From RFXV01 sp038150465 (lineage in GTDB: Bacteria; Bacteroidota; Bacteroidia; Flavobacteriales; Schleiferiaceae): a stretch of DNA of 40,072 nt. Location: the NCBI GenBank assembly GCA_038150465.1, contig JAYOTP010000020.1, positions 1 to 40,072 of the forward strand, read 5' to 3'. Every line of letters starts with the position of its first letter. The stretch's first letter is position 1. A program made the translations under genes and the position numbers. Under the pieces are notes generated by a model that was not told the DNA's origin, did not search any database, and saw only the letters and a program-made list of their open reading frames with translations. Shown in pieces: positions 1-8,380 of this stretch.

Positions 1-100
1 CTGGTTTGCAGCTGAGATCCATGAGAAAGGGAGATCTGCATTGCAGGGCTTCTTTGCTGGGCCAAATGACAATACCTGTCCTCTGTAAGTTACTGTGGGG

Positions 101-1027
101 TCAACGGAGCCATTGCTTCCTCTTGCGCAGGAATTGCAAAAGAAGAGGTTGGACACCACGGGCCACATCGGCTTCAAACCAATCCGCTCCAGCCCGCTTA
201 CAGATTCCCTTGATGCTTTTGCGGTATTCGTCAAGAAGCTTTTGATAGGGCGCTCTGATCTGGCCGGGTTCAACGCGCAGCTCTTCACCTGTTTCCAGGT
301 CGATCAGACGGGTGGTCTGTTTGCCGATATCGAGCTCCATCTCGGTCTTTCGATCGTGTACATGGAAGACAATGAGATCGTGACCACAGAAGCGGATATG
401 CTGCAAGGCGGCCTCCAGCTCCTTGAGCCGCTCGGGATCTTGCAACCAATCCGAGAAGAGAACGACCATGCTGCGCGAGGGAATGCGTTCAGCCAGTTCA
501 TGAAGGCAGGCAGGGAGATCGGTGGCTTGGGCTTCCGCATAGGTGATCCGGGCCAATGAATTCAGCAGGCTTTTATGGTGCAGGGTACCGAGTTTGGCGG
601 GCGACAGATGATCCACTTGTTGCCCGAATAAAGCGAGTCCAAAAGCATCTCTTTGCTTTTTGAGCAGATGCATCAATGCCGCAGTGCTCAGGGTTGAGAA
701 GGACAACTTATTGGGGTTTTTCAGGCTGGGTGCATCCCTCTTGGGGTAATGCATGGACCCGGAAACATCAACGGCCAGATAACACCGCAGATTGGTCTCG
801 GCTTCGTAGCGCTTGATGTAGTGTTTATCGGTCCTGGCCAAGAGCTTCCAATCCATGTGCCGGATGCTTTCACCCGCATTGTAGGGGCGGTGTTCTGCGA
901 ATTCCACGGAAAAACCCTGAAAAGGGCTTTTGTGCTTGCCAGTCAAGAAACCTTCGACCCGTTTTGCGGCCTGTAATTCAAGTTCCTGTGCAAAGCGGAG
1001 CACTGGGTCATCATAGCGTTCAGCCAT
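101..1027 (-). CDS. DUF58 family protein with vWA-like fold
   Basis: A 308-residue protein of the DUF58 family, whose members carry a von Willebrand A-like fold and usually sit beside MoxR-type AAA+ ATPases and BatA/BatB proteins. The DUF58 core is visible at residues 49-61 (PYNAGESIRHMDW), and a MIDAS-like D-x-S-x-S motif lies at residues 87-91 (DVSGS). I see no signal peptide or membrane helix, so it is probably cytoplasmic. The open frame extends upstream to 1066, but those codons lie in the thioredoxin terminator hairpin, so the ATG at 1027 is preferred. No MoxR gene is visible next to it in this window. Its molecular role is not known; the family assignment is confident. Confidence 0.88.
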   Translation of the reverse strand: MAERYDDPVLRFAQELELQAAKRVEGFLTGKHKSPFQGFSVEFAEHRPYNAGESIRHMDWKLLARTDKHYIKRYEAETNLRCYLAVDVSGSMHYPKRDAPSLKNPNKLSFSTLSTAALMHLLKKQRDAFGLALFGQQVDHLSPAKLGTLHHKSLLNSLARITYAEAQATDLPACLHELAERIPSRSMVVLFSDWLQDPERLKELEAALQHIRFCGHDLIVFHVHDRKTEMELDIGKQTTRLIDLETGEELRVEPGQIRAPYQKLLDEYRKSIKGICKRAGADWFEADVARGVQPLLLQFLRKRKQWLR

Positions 1028-1033
1028 GCCCCA

Positions 1034-1064
1034 AAATAAAAAGGCCGGACGAATAATGTCCGGC
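1034..1064 (-). terminator. Rho-independent terminator of trxA
   Basis: On the minus strand a perfect 7-bp stem (GCCGGAC / GTCCGGC, 1044-1064) with a 7-base loop is followed by a T-rich tract (1034-1043). It begins 28 bases after the thioredoxin stop codon and just before the preferred DUF58 start, so it separates the two genes. Confidence 0.85.
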
Positions 1065-1092
1065 ACAATATGAAGCGATCATTATTGAATGA

Positions 1093-1410
1093 TCAGATGG
1101 CTGCATCGATCTTGGAGGCCAAAGCATTTTTAGGGGCCACGCCAACTTGCTTGTCCACTATTTCTCCGCCTTTGAAGAACAGTATCGTGGGAATGTTCCG
1201 GATGCCAAAGCGCTCAGCGATCGTTCCGTGTTCATCCACATTGAGTTTTCCGACAACCGCCTTGCCTTCGTATTCCGTGGCCAGTTCCTCAACGATAGGA
1301 CCCACCATACGGCATGGGCCGCACCATTCAGCCCAGAAATCGACGAGTACAGGTGTCTCGGACTTCATGACTACTTCTTCGAAATTATCTGCTGTTATCT
1401 CTACTGCCAT
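1093..1410 (-). CDS. trxA: Thioredoxin
   Basis: A 105-residue single-domain thioredoxin, the usual length for TrxA. The redox motif WCGPC is at residues 29-33 and the cis-proline of the NIPT motif is at residue 74. There is no signal peptide, so it should act in the cytoplasm as a general disulfide reductant (ribonucleotide reductase, peroxidases, methionine sulfoxide reductases). It lies 92 bases downstream of dnaE on the same strand, but a candidate promoter element and a clear terminator suggest its own transcript. Confidence 0.95.
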   Translation of the reverse strand: MAVEITADNFEEVVMKSETPVLVDFWAEWCGPCRMVGPIVEELATEYEGKAVVGKLNVDEHGTIAERFGIRNIPTILFFKGGEIVDKQVGVAPKNALASKIDAAI

Positions 1411-1429
1411 GGTAAATTATTTAGAAGGT

Positions 1430-1437
1430 CAAATGTA
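1430..1437 (-). promoter_or_regulatory. Candidate Bacteroidota -7 element for trxA
   Basis: TACATTTG on the minus strand matches the Bacteroidota -7 consensus TAnnTTTG and lies 19 bases upstream of the trxA ATG. I see no TTG at the ideal -33 distance, so the call rests on the -7 match and position only. Confidence 0.4.
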
Positions 1438-1502
1438 CGTTGAGTGGTCTGCTGTGGGCCCTGCGGGACGATAGTTTTTCCCCTGCTTATCATCAGCGGC
1501 AT

Positions 1503-4500
1503 CTATTTGCTCTGTAGTCTGTAGGTGACAGGCAGGGCGTCCAGGGTTTCGAGCAGCTCGTGTTTGATCTCCAGCTTTCGGCTGTGGTGATCCTGCAGCA
1601 TCAGTTCCAGCTCACTGTGCTGCACGCGCACTTCGTACGATACCCCGTCCTTATCGTTCCAGAACGGGTCCATGGCTTGGATGATGCGATCGATGAATGA
1701 GGTGTCCAGTTGATGGAGCTCGATCAGCAGTTGGATGCGTTCGACTTTCTCTTTGAGTACATCCTCAAGCATCAGAATCTGCTGCACACGGCTGCGCTTG
1801 ACCAATTGTTCTCTCCCGCTCTCCTTGAGCTTTTTGGTCCAGCTTTCGGACAGAAGGCTCAGATGAAGGAGTCGGTCGCTCTCCATCAGGTGCCGGTATT
1901 TCAGATACGACTCGCCGTTGAGGAACAATTCGAAGCTTCCGGAATAATCCTCGATCTGAAGGACTCCGTATTCCTTTCCCGCCTTGCTGACTCCATGACG
2001 CACCTGTGAGACGAATCCAGCCAGGGTATGGTTCCCCGGCAACCAGCCTTCACTGCCTTCGGCATTCATCATTTCGCCGTACCGCCGGCAATCGATGCTT
2101 GTGAACTGATCGATCTCTCTGCGGTAGTCGTCCAGCGGATGGCTGCTGAGATAGATGTTCAGGTATTCCTTCTCCTTTTTGAGCTTGACCATTCTCGGCC
2201 ATTCGTCCACTTGTGGAAGTTGCGGCTCTGGTAAGCTGATGGAAGAACTTTCACCAAAGAGGCTGACCTGCGAACTGTTCTTCTCCTCCCTGAGGCTTTG
2301 GGCATAGCGAACGGACTTCTCGAGGAAGGTCTTCTGGTCCTCCTCGTAAAAGAAAAGGCTTCGTTTGCCGTCCATGAGCTGGTCAAAGGCGCCAGCACAG
2401 ATCAGCGCCTCCATGGTCTGCCGGCTGGTGGATCGTCCATCCACTCGGCTGAGGAATTCAAAGAAATCGCTGTATGGGCCATTTTCTTCGCGTTCCGCAA
2501 CAATGGAAGTACAAGCAGACTCGCCAACGCCCTTCATGGCTGCGAGACCAAAACGTATGGCTCCTTTTTCATTCACGGCAAATCCTTCAAGACTCTCGTT
2601 CACATCCGGCCCGAGTACCTCCAGGCCCATTCTGCGGCATTCTTCTATGAAGAAGGTCACCTTCGTCAGATCGCTCTTGTTGTGTGTAAGCAGGGCGGCC
2701 ATGAATTCGGAAGGGTAGTTGGCTTTCAGGTAGGCGGTCTGCCATGCCACCACGGAATAGCAGGCGGAGTGAGATTTGTTGAAAGCGTACTTCGCGAAGG
2801 CCTCCCAGTCGCTCCAGATCTTTTCAAGCACATCGGATGGGTGCCCGTTCTTTCCTGCGCCTTCCATGAAGAGCGGCTTGAGTTTATCGAGCTGGGCCTT
2901 GATCTTCTTTCCCATGGCCTTCCGCAACTGATCTGCCTGGCCCCGAGAGAATCCGGCCAGTTTTCGGCTCAGCATCATGACCTGTTCCTGGTAGACCGTG
3001 ATGCCGTAGGTCTCGGAGAGGATCTCCTCCATGATCGGCAGGTCGTATTGGATCTCTTCCTCCCCGTTCTTTCTGCGGGCAAACTGCGGGATGTATTCCA
3101 TGGGACCTGGCCGGTACAAGGCATTCATCGCGATCACATCCTCAAACCTTTCGGGTCGCAGCAGCCGAAGATTCTTCTGCATGCCGGGCGATTCGAACTG
3201 GAAAAGACCTGTGGTTTCTCCTTTGGCAAAGAGCGCCATGGTCTTTGGGTCGTCGAGCGGAATGGTTTCCATATCCAGGCTGATCCCATGCCTTCTGTTG
3301 ATCAGTTCACAGCTCGTATTGATGATGCTCAGGGTTTTTAGTCCGAGGAAATCCATCTTGAGCAGACCTGCATCTTCAACCACATCGTTGTCGAACTGAG
3401 TGGCCATCATCATGGCCTCTTTGGGCCGCATGATGGGAACCAGGTTGTTCATCTGTTCGGGAGTGATGATCACCCCACAGGCATGGATGCCGGTATTTCT
3501 GAGCGAGCCCTCGATCTTCATGGCTGTACTCAGCACGCTGCCCCAGCGCTTGTCCACTTCGGCGATGCGTTTCAGCTCGTAGGCGTTGTTGAGCTGCTCC
3601 CGGTTGTTGATCAGCTCAGCCAGTTCCCGGTCCGTACCATTGAGCAGCTGCCGGAGTTTCACTCGGTCCGGCATGAGTTTGGCCAAGCGGTTGACCTCTT
3701 CGATGGGGATGTCCAATACACGCGCAGTATCGCGGATGGCACTCTTGGCGGCCATGGTACCGTAGGTGATGATGTGTGCCACTTGGTCACTGCCGTAGGT
3801 GTCGATGACGTACTGTATGACCTTGTCCCGTCCGATGTCATCAAAATCAATATCGATATCTGGCAGGCTGATGCGGTCGGGATTGAGGAATCGCTCAAAG
3901 AGAAGACCGTATTTGAGCGGATCGACATTGGTGATGCCCGTGCAGTATGCCACAACGGAGCCAGCGGCCGATCCCCGTCCCGGTCCAACGCTCACGCCCA
4001 TTTCTCGGGCCTTGCCCGTGAAGTCCTGTACGATGAGGAAATAGCCCGGATATCCTGTGCGTTCGATGGTGCCGAGTTCAAAGTCCAAGCGATCCCTGAC
4101 CTCTTTGGAGAGCATTTCGCCGTAGCGCTCCTGGGCGCCTTCATAGGCCAGATGTCTCAAATAGGCATTTTCACCCCGCTTGCCTTCGTCTTCTTTGTCC
4201 AATGGGTCTTCGAAGGATTCAGGAATGTTGAATTTCGGCAACAGGACAGGTCTCTTCAGCGGATAGGCCTCGATCCGTTCCACCATCTGTGCGGTGCAGG
4301 TCAGCGCCTCGGGTAGATCAGAGAAAAGAGCGGCCATCTCCTCACGGCTCTTCAGATAAAATTCCTCATTGGGCATACCAAATCGGAATCCGCGTCCCCG
4401 ACCAATGGGGTCGTTCTTTTTGGCATTGTCCTTTACGCAGAGCAAGATGTCCTGCGCCTCTGCGTCTTCCTTCTCGATGTAGTAGGTCTCGTGGGCGGCG

Positions 4501-5849
4501 AAATAGGGGACATCGTATTTCTTGCAGAACGAGATCAGGGTCTTGTTGACCACTTCTTCGGCTTCGACACCGTGCCGGTTGATCTCGACATAGAAGTTTT
4601 CGCCAAAGGCTTCTTTCCACCAGCAGAAAGCTTCTTCTGCCTGGGTTTCGCCCACGTTCAGAATAAGGTGAGGCACCTCTCCAGACAGACCGCCGCTGGT
4701 GGCGATGAGCCCTTCGCTGTGCTGCATGAGCAGTTCCTTGTCTATGCGCGGGACGTAATAGAATCCTTCCGTGAAGGCGATGGAGCTCAACTTGGCCAGG
4801 TTCTCGTAGCCCTTCTTGTTCATGGCATAGAGCGGGATCCGTCGGCCATCATCTTTCACCTTGTGGTCCTCATGCTTGCTGCACACAAAGGCTTCATAAC
4901 CGATGATCGGCTTGATACCGGCCTTTTCTGCCGCCGAGACAAAGGCAAAAGCCCCGTACATATTTCCGAAATCCGTCAGCGCGACCGCTTTCATACCCAG
5001 ATCGGCTGCTCTTTGTGCAAGCTGATCGATGGAACAAGTGGCCTGCAGAACGGAGAACTGACTGTGCACATGCCAGTGGGCAAATCCCTCAGCAGCACCC
5101 AGATCTGCAGAGCCTTCAGCATCTAAAGAGGAAATGGAAGCAACCTCTTCCTGTTTCTGCTCCTGTTCCTCTGCTTCGTAAGGCTGAACATTCAGTCCAA
5201 TGGCCTCAATGGGTGCAGGATTCTTTTCCTTGAAAACCTTCAGCTCGTCCGTACTCAGCTGCACTTTCTCAGCTGGGATGACACCTTGCCGGATGAGTTC
5301 GAGGAAACAGCGCGTGGTGGCCTCCACATCCGCTGCCGCATTGTGGGCCGCATCGAATCCTTCGCCGAATAACTTCTGGTGGAGTTCGGTCAGGGTGGGC
5401 CATTTGAATCCGCCTCCTCTTCCGCCTGGGATCTGGCAAAAGGCCGTGGCGTCGTCCTTGGTGTCCACCGAGTGCAGCCCGAGCAATGCAGAGTCCATCT
5501 GCAGCCGATGGTGTTCCGCACCTACGATGTTCAGATCGAATTGAATGTTGTGGCCCGCGATCACCTGCGCCTTGGCCAGACTCGACTCGAAGGCGTCGAG
5601 CACCTCCTTCAGCGGCCGTCCATAGGTGGTGGCCCGTTCCGTGGAAATACCGTGGATCTTCTCGGAGTTATAGGGAATGGTGAAACCATCCGGACGAACG
5701 ATCATGTTCTGTACCTCGATCAGAGCGCCATCCGCATCGTGCAGCTGCCAGGCCAACTGGACCAGACGGGGCCAATTGGCTGAATCACTGAGCGGAGCGT
5801 TGAAATTCTTCGGAAGACCGGTGGTCTCCGTATCGTAGATGAGAAACAT
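1503..5849 (-). CDS. dnaE: DNA polymerase III alpha subunit with N-terminal proofreading exonuclease
   Basis: A 1448-residue replicative polymerase. Residues 1-190 form a DEDDh (DnaQ-like) 3'-5' exonuclease with the expected residues present: D6 and E8 (DTETTG), D105 (GHNIQFD), H169 and D174. From about residue 255 it is DnaE: a PHP domain (HWHVHS at 258-263), the palm with GPGRGSAAGS at 622-631 and the catalytic Asp cluster PDIDIDF at 663-669, then fingers, HhH and OB-fold regions. QVSLF at 1194-1198 resembles a beta-clamp-binding motif. The linker at 225-250 is acidic and Glu/Gln-rich. In the PHP domain a usual metal-binding His in the TDHGN-type motif is Phe (TDFGN, 292-296). Proofreading is thus probably supplied in cis. 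The start is a clear ATG at the head of the first exonuclease strand. Confidence 0.96.
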   Translation of the reverse strand: MFLIYDTETTGLPKNFNAPLSDSANWPRLVQLAWQLHDADGALIEVQNMIVRPDGFTIPYNSEKIHGISTERATTYGRPLKEVLDAFESSLAKAQVIAGHNIQFDLNIVGAEHHRLQMDSALLGLHSVDTKDDATAFCQIPGGRGGGFKWPTLTELHQKLFGEGFDAAHNAAADVEATTRCFLELIRQGVIPAEKVQLSTDELKVFKEKNPAPIEAIGLNVQPYEAEEQEQKQEEVASISSLDAEGSADLGAAEGFAHWHVHSQFSVLQATCSIDQLAQRAADLGMKAVALTDFGNMYGAFAFVSAAEKAGIKPIIGYEAFVCSKHEDHKVKDDGRRIPLYAMNKKGYENLAKLSSIAFTEGFYYVPRIDKELLMQHSEGLIATSGGLSGEVPHLILNVGETQAEEAFCWWKEAFGENFYVEINRHGVEAEEVVNKTLISFCKKYDVPYFAAHETYYIEKEDAEAQDILLCVKDNAKKNDPIGRGRGFRFGMPNEEFYLKSREEMAALFSDLPEALTCTAQMVERIEAYPLKRPVLLPKFNIPESFEDPLDKEDEGKRGENAYLRHLAYEGAQERYGEMLSKEVRDRLDFELGTIERTGYPGYFLIVQDFTGKAREMGVSVGPGRGSAAGSVVAYCTGITNVDPLKYGLLFERFLNPDRISLPDIDIDFDDIGRDKVIQYVIDTYGSDQVAHIITYGTMAAKSAIRDTARVLDIPIEEVNRLAKLMPDRVKLRQLLNGTDRELAELINNREQLNNAYELKRIAEVDKRWGSVLSTAMKIEGSLRNTGIHACGVIITPEQMNNLVPIMRPKEAMMMATQFDNDVVEDAGLLKMDFLGLKTLSIINTSCELINRRHGISLDMETIPLDDPKTMALFAKGETTGLFQFESPGMQKNLRLLRPERFEDVIAMNALYRPGPMEYIPQFARRKNGEEEIQYDLPIMEEILSETYGITVYQEQVMMLSRKLAGFSRGQADQLRKAMGKKIKAQLDKLKPLFMEGAGKNGHPSDVLEKIWSDWEAFAKYAFNKSHSACYSVVAWQTAYLKANYPSEFMAALLTHNKSDLTKVTFFIEECRRMGLEVLGPDVNESLEGFAVNEKGAIRFGLAAMKGVGESACTSIVAEREENGPYSDFFEFLSRVDGRSTSRQTMEALICAGAFDQLMDGKRSLFFYEEDQKTFLEKSVRYAQSLREEKNSSQVSLFGESSSISLPEPQLPQVDEWPRMVKLKKEKEYLNIYLSSHPLDDYRREIDQFTSIDCRRYGEMMNAEGSEGWLPGNHTLAGFVSQVRHGVSKAGKEYGVLQIEDYSGSFELFLNGESYLKYRHLMESDRLLHLSLLSESWTKKLKESGREQLVKRSRVQQILMLEDVLKEKVERIQLLIELHQLDTSFIDRIIQAMDPFWNDKDGVSYEVRVQHSELELMLQDHHSRKLEIKHELLETLDALPVTYRLQSK

Positions 5850-5863
5850 AGTACAGACAGAAA

Positions 5864-5885
5864 AAGCTGCGATCGATCACAGCTT
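5864..5885. repeat. 22-base near-perfect palindrome in the dnaE leader
   Basis: AAGCTGCGATC followed by GATCACAGCTT is an inverted repeat with a single mismatched pair. It lies 14-36 bases upstream of the dnaE ATG, between the rmuC terminator and the start codon. On the minus strand it is followed by TTTTC, so it could fold as a hairpin in the dnaE leader, or act as an operator or DnaA/GATC-type site. Function is unknown. Confidence 0.45.
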
Positions 5886-5887
5886 AT

Positions 5888-5895
5888 CGAATGTA
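5888..5895 (-). promoter_or_regulatory. Weak candidate -7 element for dnaE
   Basis: TACATTCG differs from TAnnTTTG at one base. It follows directly on the T tract of the rmuC terminator and lies about 38 bases before the dnaE ATG, which is a sensible place for a promoter. A transcript starting here would carry the palindrome at 5864-5885 at its 5' end. Confidence 0.25.
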
Positions 5896-5922
5896 AAAAA
5901 GATCACCGCTGAGCGGGTGGTC
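5895..5922 (-). terminator. Rho-independent terminator after rmuC
   Basis: On the minus strand an imperfect stem with a GC-rich core (CCGC / GCGG around a TCA loop, one bulge and one mismatch further out) at 5901-5922 is followed by six T residues (5895-5900). It closes the four-gene rmuC operon. Confidence 0.65.
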
Positions 5923-5975
5923 AGACGGCTTCCTTTTTCAACAGAATGTCCTCGGAGGGGGAGGCTGGAATTTGC

Positions 5976-7334
5976 TCATTCAGATGCCCGATCCAGCAAA
6001 TTTTGAGGGATCTTCTTGGTGGCCTCGGCGCCCAGTTCACGCAGTCTTTCCATCCGTCCGATCACCGTTCCGCCCTTTTTGGGGCTGTCAATGAGTTTGT
6101 TCATGGCCGCTGCATATTCATTCTTGGCATCGTCCATCTTTTTACCGACCTGTAGGAGGTCTTGGGTGAAGCCAACGAATTTGTCGTACAAGGCGCCGCT
6201 CTCCCGTGCTATCTCACGTACGTTCCTGCTCTGATTCTCCTGTTTCCAGATGTAACTGACCGTGCGCAGCGTGGCCAGCAGAGTGGATGTGCTCACGAGC
6301 ACCACGTTCTTGTTCAGCGCCCGTTCAAAGAGACGAGGTTCTTCACTCAGTGCCAAATGAAGAGCAGGTTCAATGGGGACGAACATCAGCACATAGTCCG
6401 GGGTGTGGATCCCATCCACCTTTTGGTAATTGCGGCTGCCCAGATCGTCGATGTGTTTCTCGATCGCCTTGGTGTGGGCCTTCAATGCGCTTTTCCGCTC
6501 GTCTTCAGACCGCCCTTCATCCAGGGTGCGGTCATAATCCACCAGACTGACCTTGGCATCCAGAATGAGGTGTTTGTCATCGGGAAGTCGGATGAGATAA
6601 TCCAAACGCTGTTTGCGGCCGTCCTCGTTGTCGTGCGAGCTTTGTGCTTCGTAGTGGATCTTCTCCTGAAGTCCTGCGGCATTCAATATGGCCTCGAGTT
6701 GCATCTCGCCCCAGTCGCCCTGCAACTTTTTATCTCCTTTCAGCGCGTGGGTGAGCCTGAGGGTGTCCTCGCTCATCTGTTTGCTGGTCTTGACGATGTC
6801 TTCGATCTGCTGTTTTAGGGCCGCTCCGTAGGCCACCTGCTCTTTGTTGTTCTGTTCGACCTTGGCCTCAAAGGACTTCAGTCTGTCGCGCAGCGGGTTG
6901 AGGAGCTGACCGACTTTCTCCTCATTCATTTTGATGAATTTCTCGCTCTTCTCGTCCAATATCCTGTTGGACAGATTCTCGAATTCCTTCTGGAAGCGCT
7001 CCTCCAAGGAGATCAATTGTTTTTCCTGTTGGGTCAATTTCTCCTGCAAACGCGCTTGTTCGCTTTGAGCCGTTTTGAGCAGGCCTTCCTTTTTGATCAG
7101 TTCGTCCTGGCGTTCGTCCAGTTTTTTCTGCAGCTCCTGGAACAACTCCTTGTCCACGCTGCGTTGTTCCAGCTGATCATAACGCTCCTGCAGAGCATCC
7201 CTTTCAGACCGGCGCACCCAATCCTCGGATGGCGAGCCGCCAGCTCCTTCACTTTTTACCGATCGCGAACGCGCGATGAAAAAGCCCAGGCCCGATCCGG
7301 CTGCTACGAGCAATATCCAGAGGAATTCATTCAT
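5976..7334 (-). CDS. rmuC: RmuC family DNA recombination protein
   Basis: A 452-residue RmuC protein. A membrane helix at residues 3-21 is followed by a long coiled coil (about 45-160) and then the RmuC nuclease-like domain, with GDWGE at 206-210 and the PD-(D/E)xK-like core ending in DAK at 259-261. In E. coli RmuC limits DNA inversion and rearrangement; the biochemical activity is inferred from its restriction-nuclease-like fold. The open frame extends upstream to 7565, but the ATG at 7334 overlaps the preceding stop as ATGA and starts right at the membrane helix, so it is preferred. It is the last gene of an operon of four. Confidence 0.93.
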   Translation of the reverse strand: MNEFLWILLVAAGSGLGFFIARSRSVKSEGAGGSPSEDWVRRSERDALQERYDQLEQRSVDKELFQELQKKLDERQDELIKKEGLLKTAQSEQARLQEKLTQQEKQLISLEERFQKEFENLSNRILDEKSEKFIKMNEEKVGQLLNPLRDRLKSFEAKVEQNNKEQVAYGAALKQQIEDIVKTSKQMSEDTLRLTHALKGDKKLQGDWGEMQLEAILNAAGLQEKIHYEAQSSHDNEDGRKQRLDYLIRLPDDKHLILDAKVSLVDYDRTLDEGRSEDERKSALKAHTKAIEKHIDDLGSRNYQKVDGIHTPDYVLMFVPIEPALHLALSEEPRLFERALNKNVVLVSTSTLLATLRTVSYIWKQENQSRNVREIARESGALYDKFVGFTQDLLQVGKKMDDAKNEYAAAMNKLIDSPKKGGTVIGRMERLRELGAEATKKIPQNLLDRASE

Positions 7335-7729
7335 TCTTCTTCCCTTTTTGTTTCTTCCAATACACCCTCCAGGAAGCCTTCGATCATTGTGCCGATGCTT
7401 TCGATCTCCTCCCCGATCTGACGCGCGCCATGTTTCATTCGGATCATGCTGTAGCGTCCGAGTACCTTGCCCAATTCTCTTCGCTCTTCCTCGCTCAAAT
7501 GGATGCCCTCTTGTTGTTCTGCCACTGCCGTCCAGTAGCCGAGAAGAGAATCCTTTTCCGACCATTGTTGCGCGCCGTATGCTCCGCCGAGACTGTCTGC
7601 TTCTTCAACGATGCTGAGCAATTCCTGCAGGGCGGTCTCAACCTCCTGTTCGGGGCTGAGTGTGATCTGGCATTGGGTGTTCGCGAGAGCGACCAAGAGA
7701 AAAAAGAAGTTGCGCATGAAGTGGATCAT
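7331..7729 (-). CDS. Small exported helical protein of unknown function
   Basis: I do not recognise this 132-residue protein. It begins with a hydrophobic export signal (residues 4-18) and ends with a strongly charged, probably helical tail (EETKREEE). Cys20 follows the hydrophobic stretch, but the preceding residues (NTQ) are a poor lipobox, so cleavage by signal peptidase I or a non-standard lipoprotein are both possible. The ATG at 7729 overlaps the upstream hydrolase stop as ATGA, and its own stop overlaps the rmuC start in the same way. This tight coupling argues that it is real and made together with both neighbours. A longer frame back to a GTG at 7804 exists but would run inside the hydrolase gene. 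Confidence 0.72.
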   Translation of the reverse strand: MIHFMRNFFFLLVALANTQCQITLSPEQEVETALQELLSIVEEADSLGGAYGAQQWSEKDSLLGYWTAVAEQQEGIHLSEEERRELGKVLGRYSMIRMKHGARQIGEEIESIGTMIEGFLEGVLEETKREEE

Positions 7730-8379
7730 AAAGGCGGTGGGCCTGAAAATGAATGTACACTTTTTGTCAACCAGCTGCGCACTTCCTCTGGATGATCTCT
7801 CCACAAAAGATGCCCGGCTTGTGGTAAGATATCCGCATTCAAATGATGCTTATTTGGAAAGATCGGATCCTTGGCTCCGTGGAGGCGAAGGGCTCCTGTT
7901 GGTGCTTCCAGCCATGCAGTGACACTTTGCCTGAGCGCCCAGTGGTAGGTTCTGGCGTCCACCTTTTTTATGTATTTCTTCAGTGCCAGTCCTTCTCTGC
8001 CTGCCAGGCCAGCACCACGCAGCATCCAGCTTTTCAGCCTTTCTGGGGAGAGTACGCGAAGTAGTGGAGGGATCAACGGAATTCTGAGCAGCGGATGCAG
8101 CTCTCGGCGATGCAGTCCGCAGGACATCAGCAGTAGAGGTGTTCCGTTCTGCAATTGCTGTTGATAGGAAACGGCCATGATGCCCCCGAAAGAGAGCCCG
8201 AGCAGGGCATCGCAGTTCTCAAGCGAAGAAAATTCAGGTCTTCTGCAGTACAGTTCCAGGGATTCCTCTTTCTCTGGGATGGGCCACTCAGGATAAAGGG
8301 CCTGCCAACCTTCAGGAAGCAAGGGGTCGAGGAGGTGTTCGTCTCCGCCCATTCCAAGGAATACGCCGACGACGGGCAC
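7726..8379 (-). CDS. Alpha/beta hydrolase
   Basis: A 217-residue alpha/beta-hydrolase-fold protein with a plausible catalytic triad: Ser63 in the nucleophile elbow GLSFGG (61-66), Asp171 (HGAKDP) and His190 (QAGHLL). The first strand and oxyanion loop are seen at VVGVFLGMGGD (3-13). The substrate cannot be told from sequence; such small hydrolases include esterases and thioesterases. The start is a GTG one base after the TAG of the upstream TPR gene; an internal ATG at residue 10 would destroy the oxyanion loop. Its own stop overlaps the next gene as ATGA. Confidence 0.82.
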   Translation of the reverse strand: MPVVGVFLGMGGDEHLLDPLLPEGWQALYPEWPIPEKEESLELYCRRPEFSSLENCDALLGLSFGGIMAVSYQQQLQNGTPLLLMSCGLHRRELHPLLRIPLIPPLLRVLSPERLKSWMLRGAGLAGREGLALKKYIKKVDARTYHWALRQSVTAWLEAPTGALRLHGAKDPIFPNKHHLNADILPQAGHLLWRDHPEEVRSWLTKSVHSFSGPPPL

Positions 8380-8380
8380 T

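Noticed and set aside
1..100. Possible start of a further minus-strand gene downstream of the DUF58 gene (frames from ATG or TTG)
   Set aside because: Too short, several frames are equally possible, and none shows the BatA-like N terminus that often follows DUF58 genes.
2298..3341. 347-codon plus-strand frame inside dnaE
   Set aside because: Antisense shadow of a strongly coding gene; the product has no domain or signal and no promoter.
7335..7565. 77-codon upstream extension of rmuC
   Set aside because: It lies over the small exported-protein gene in another frame and would put a charged stretch before the membrane helix.
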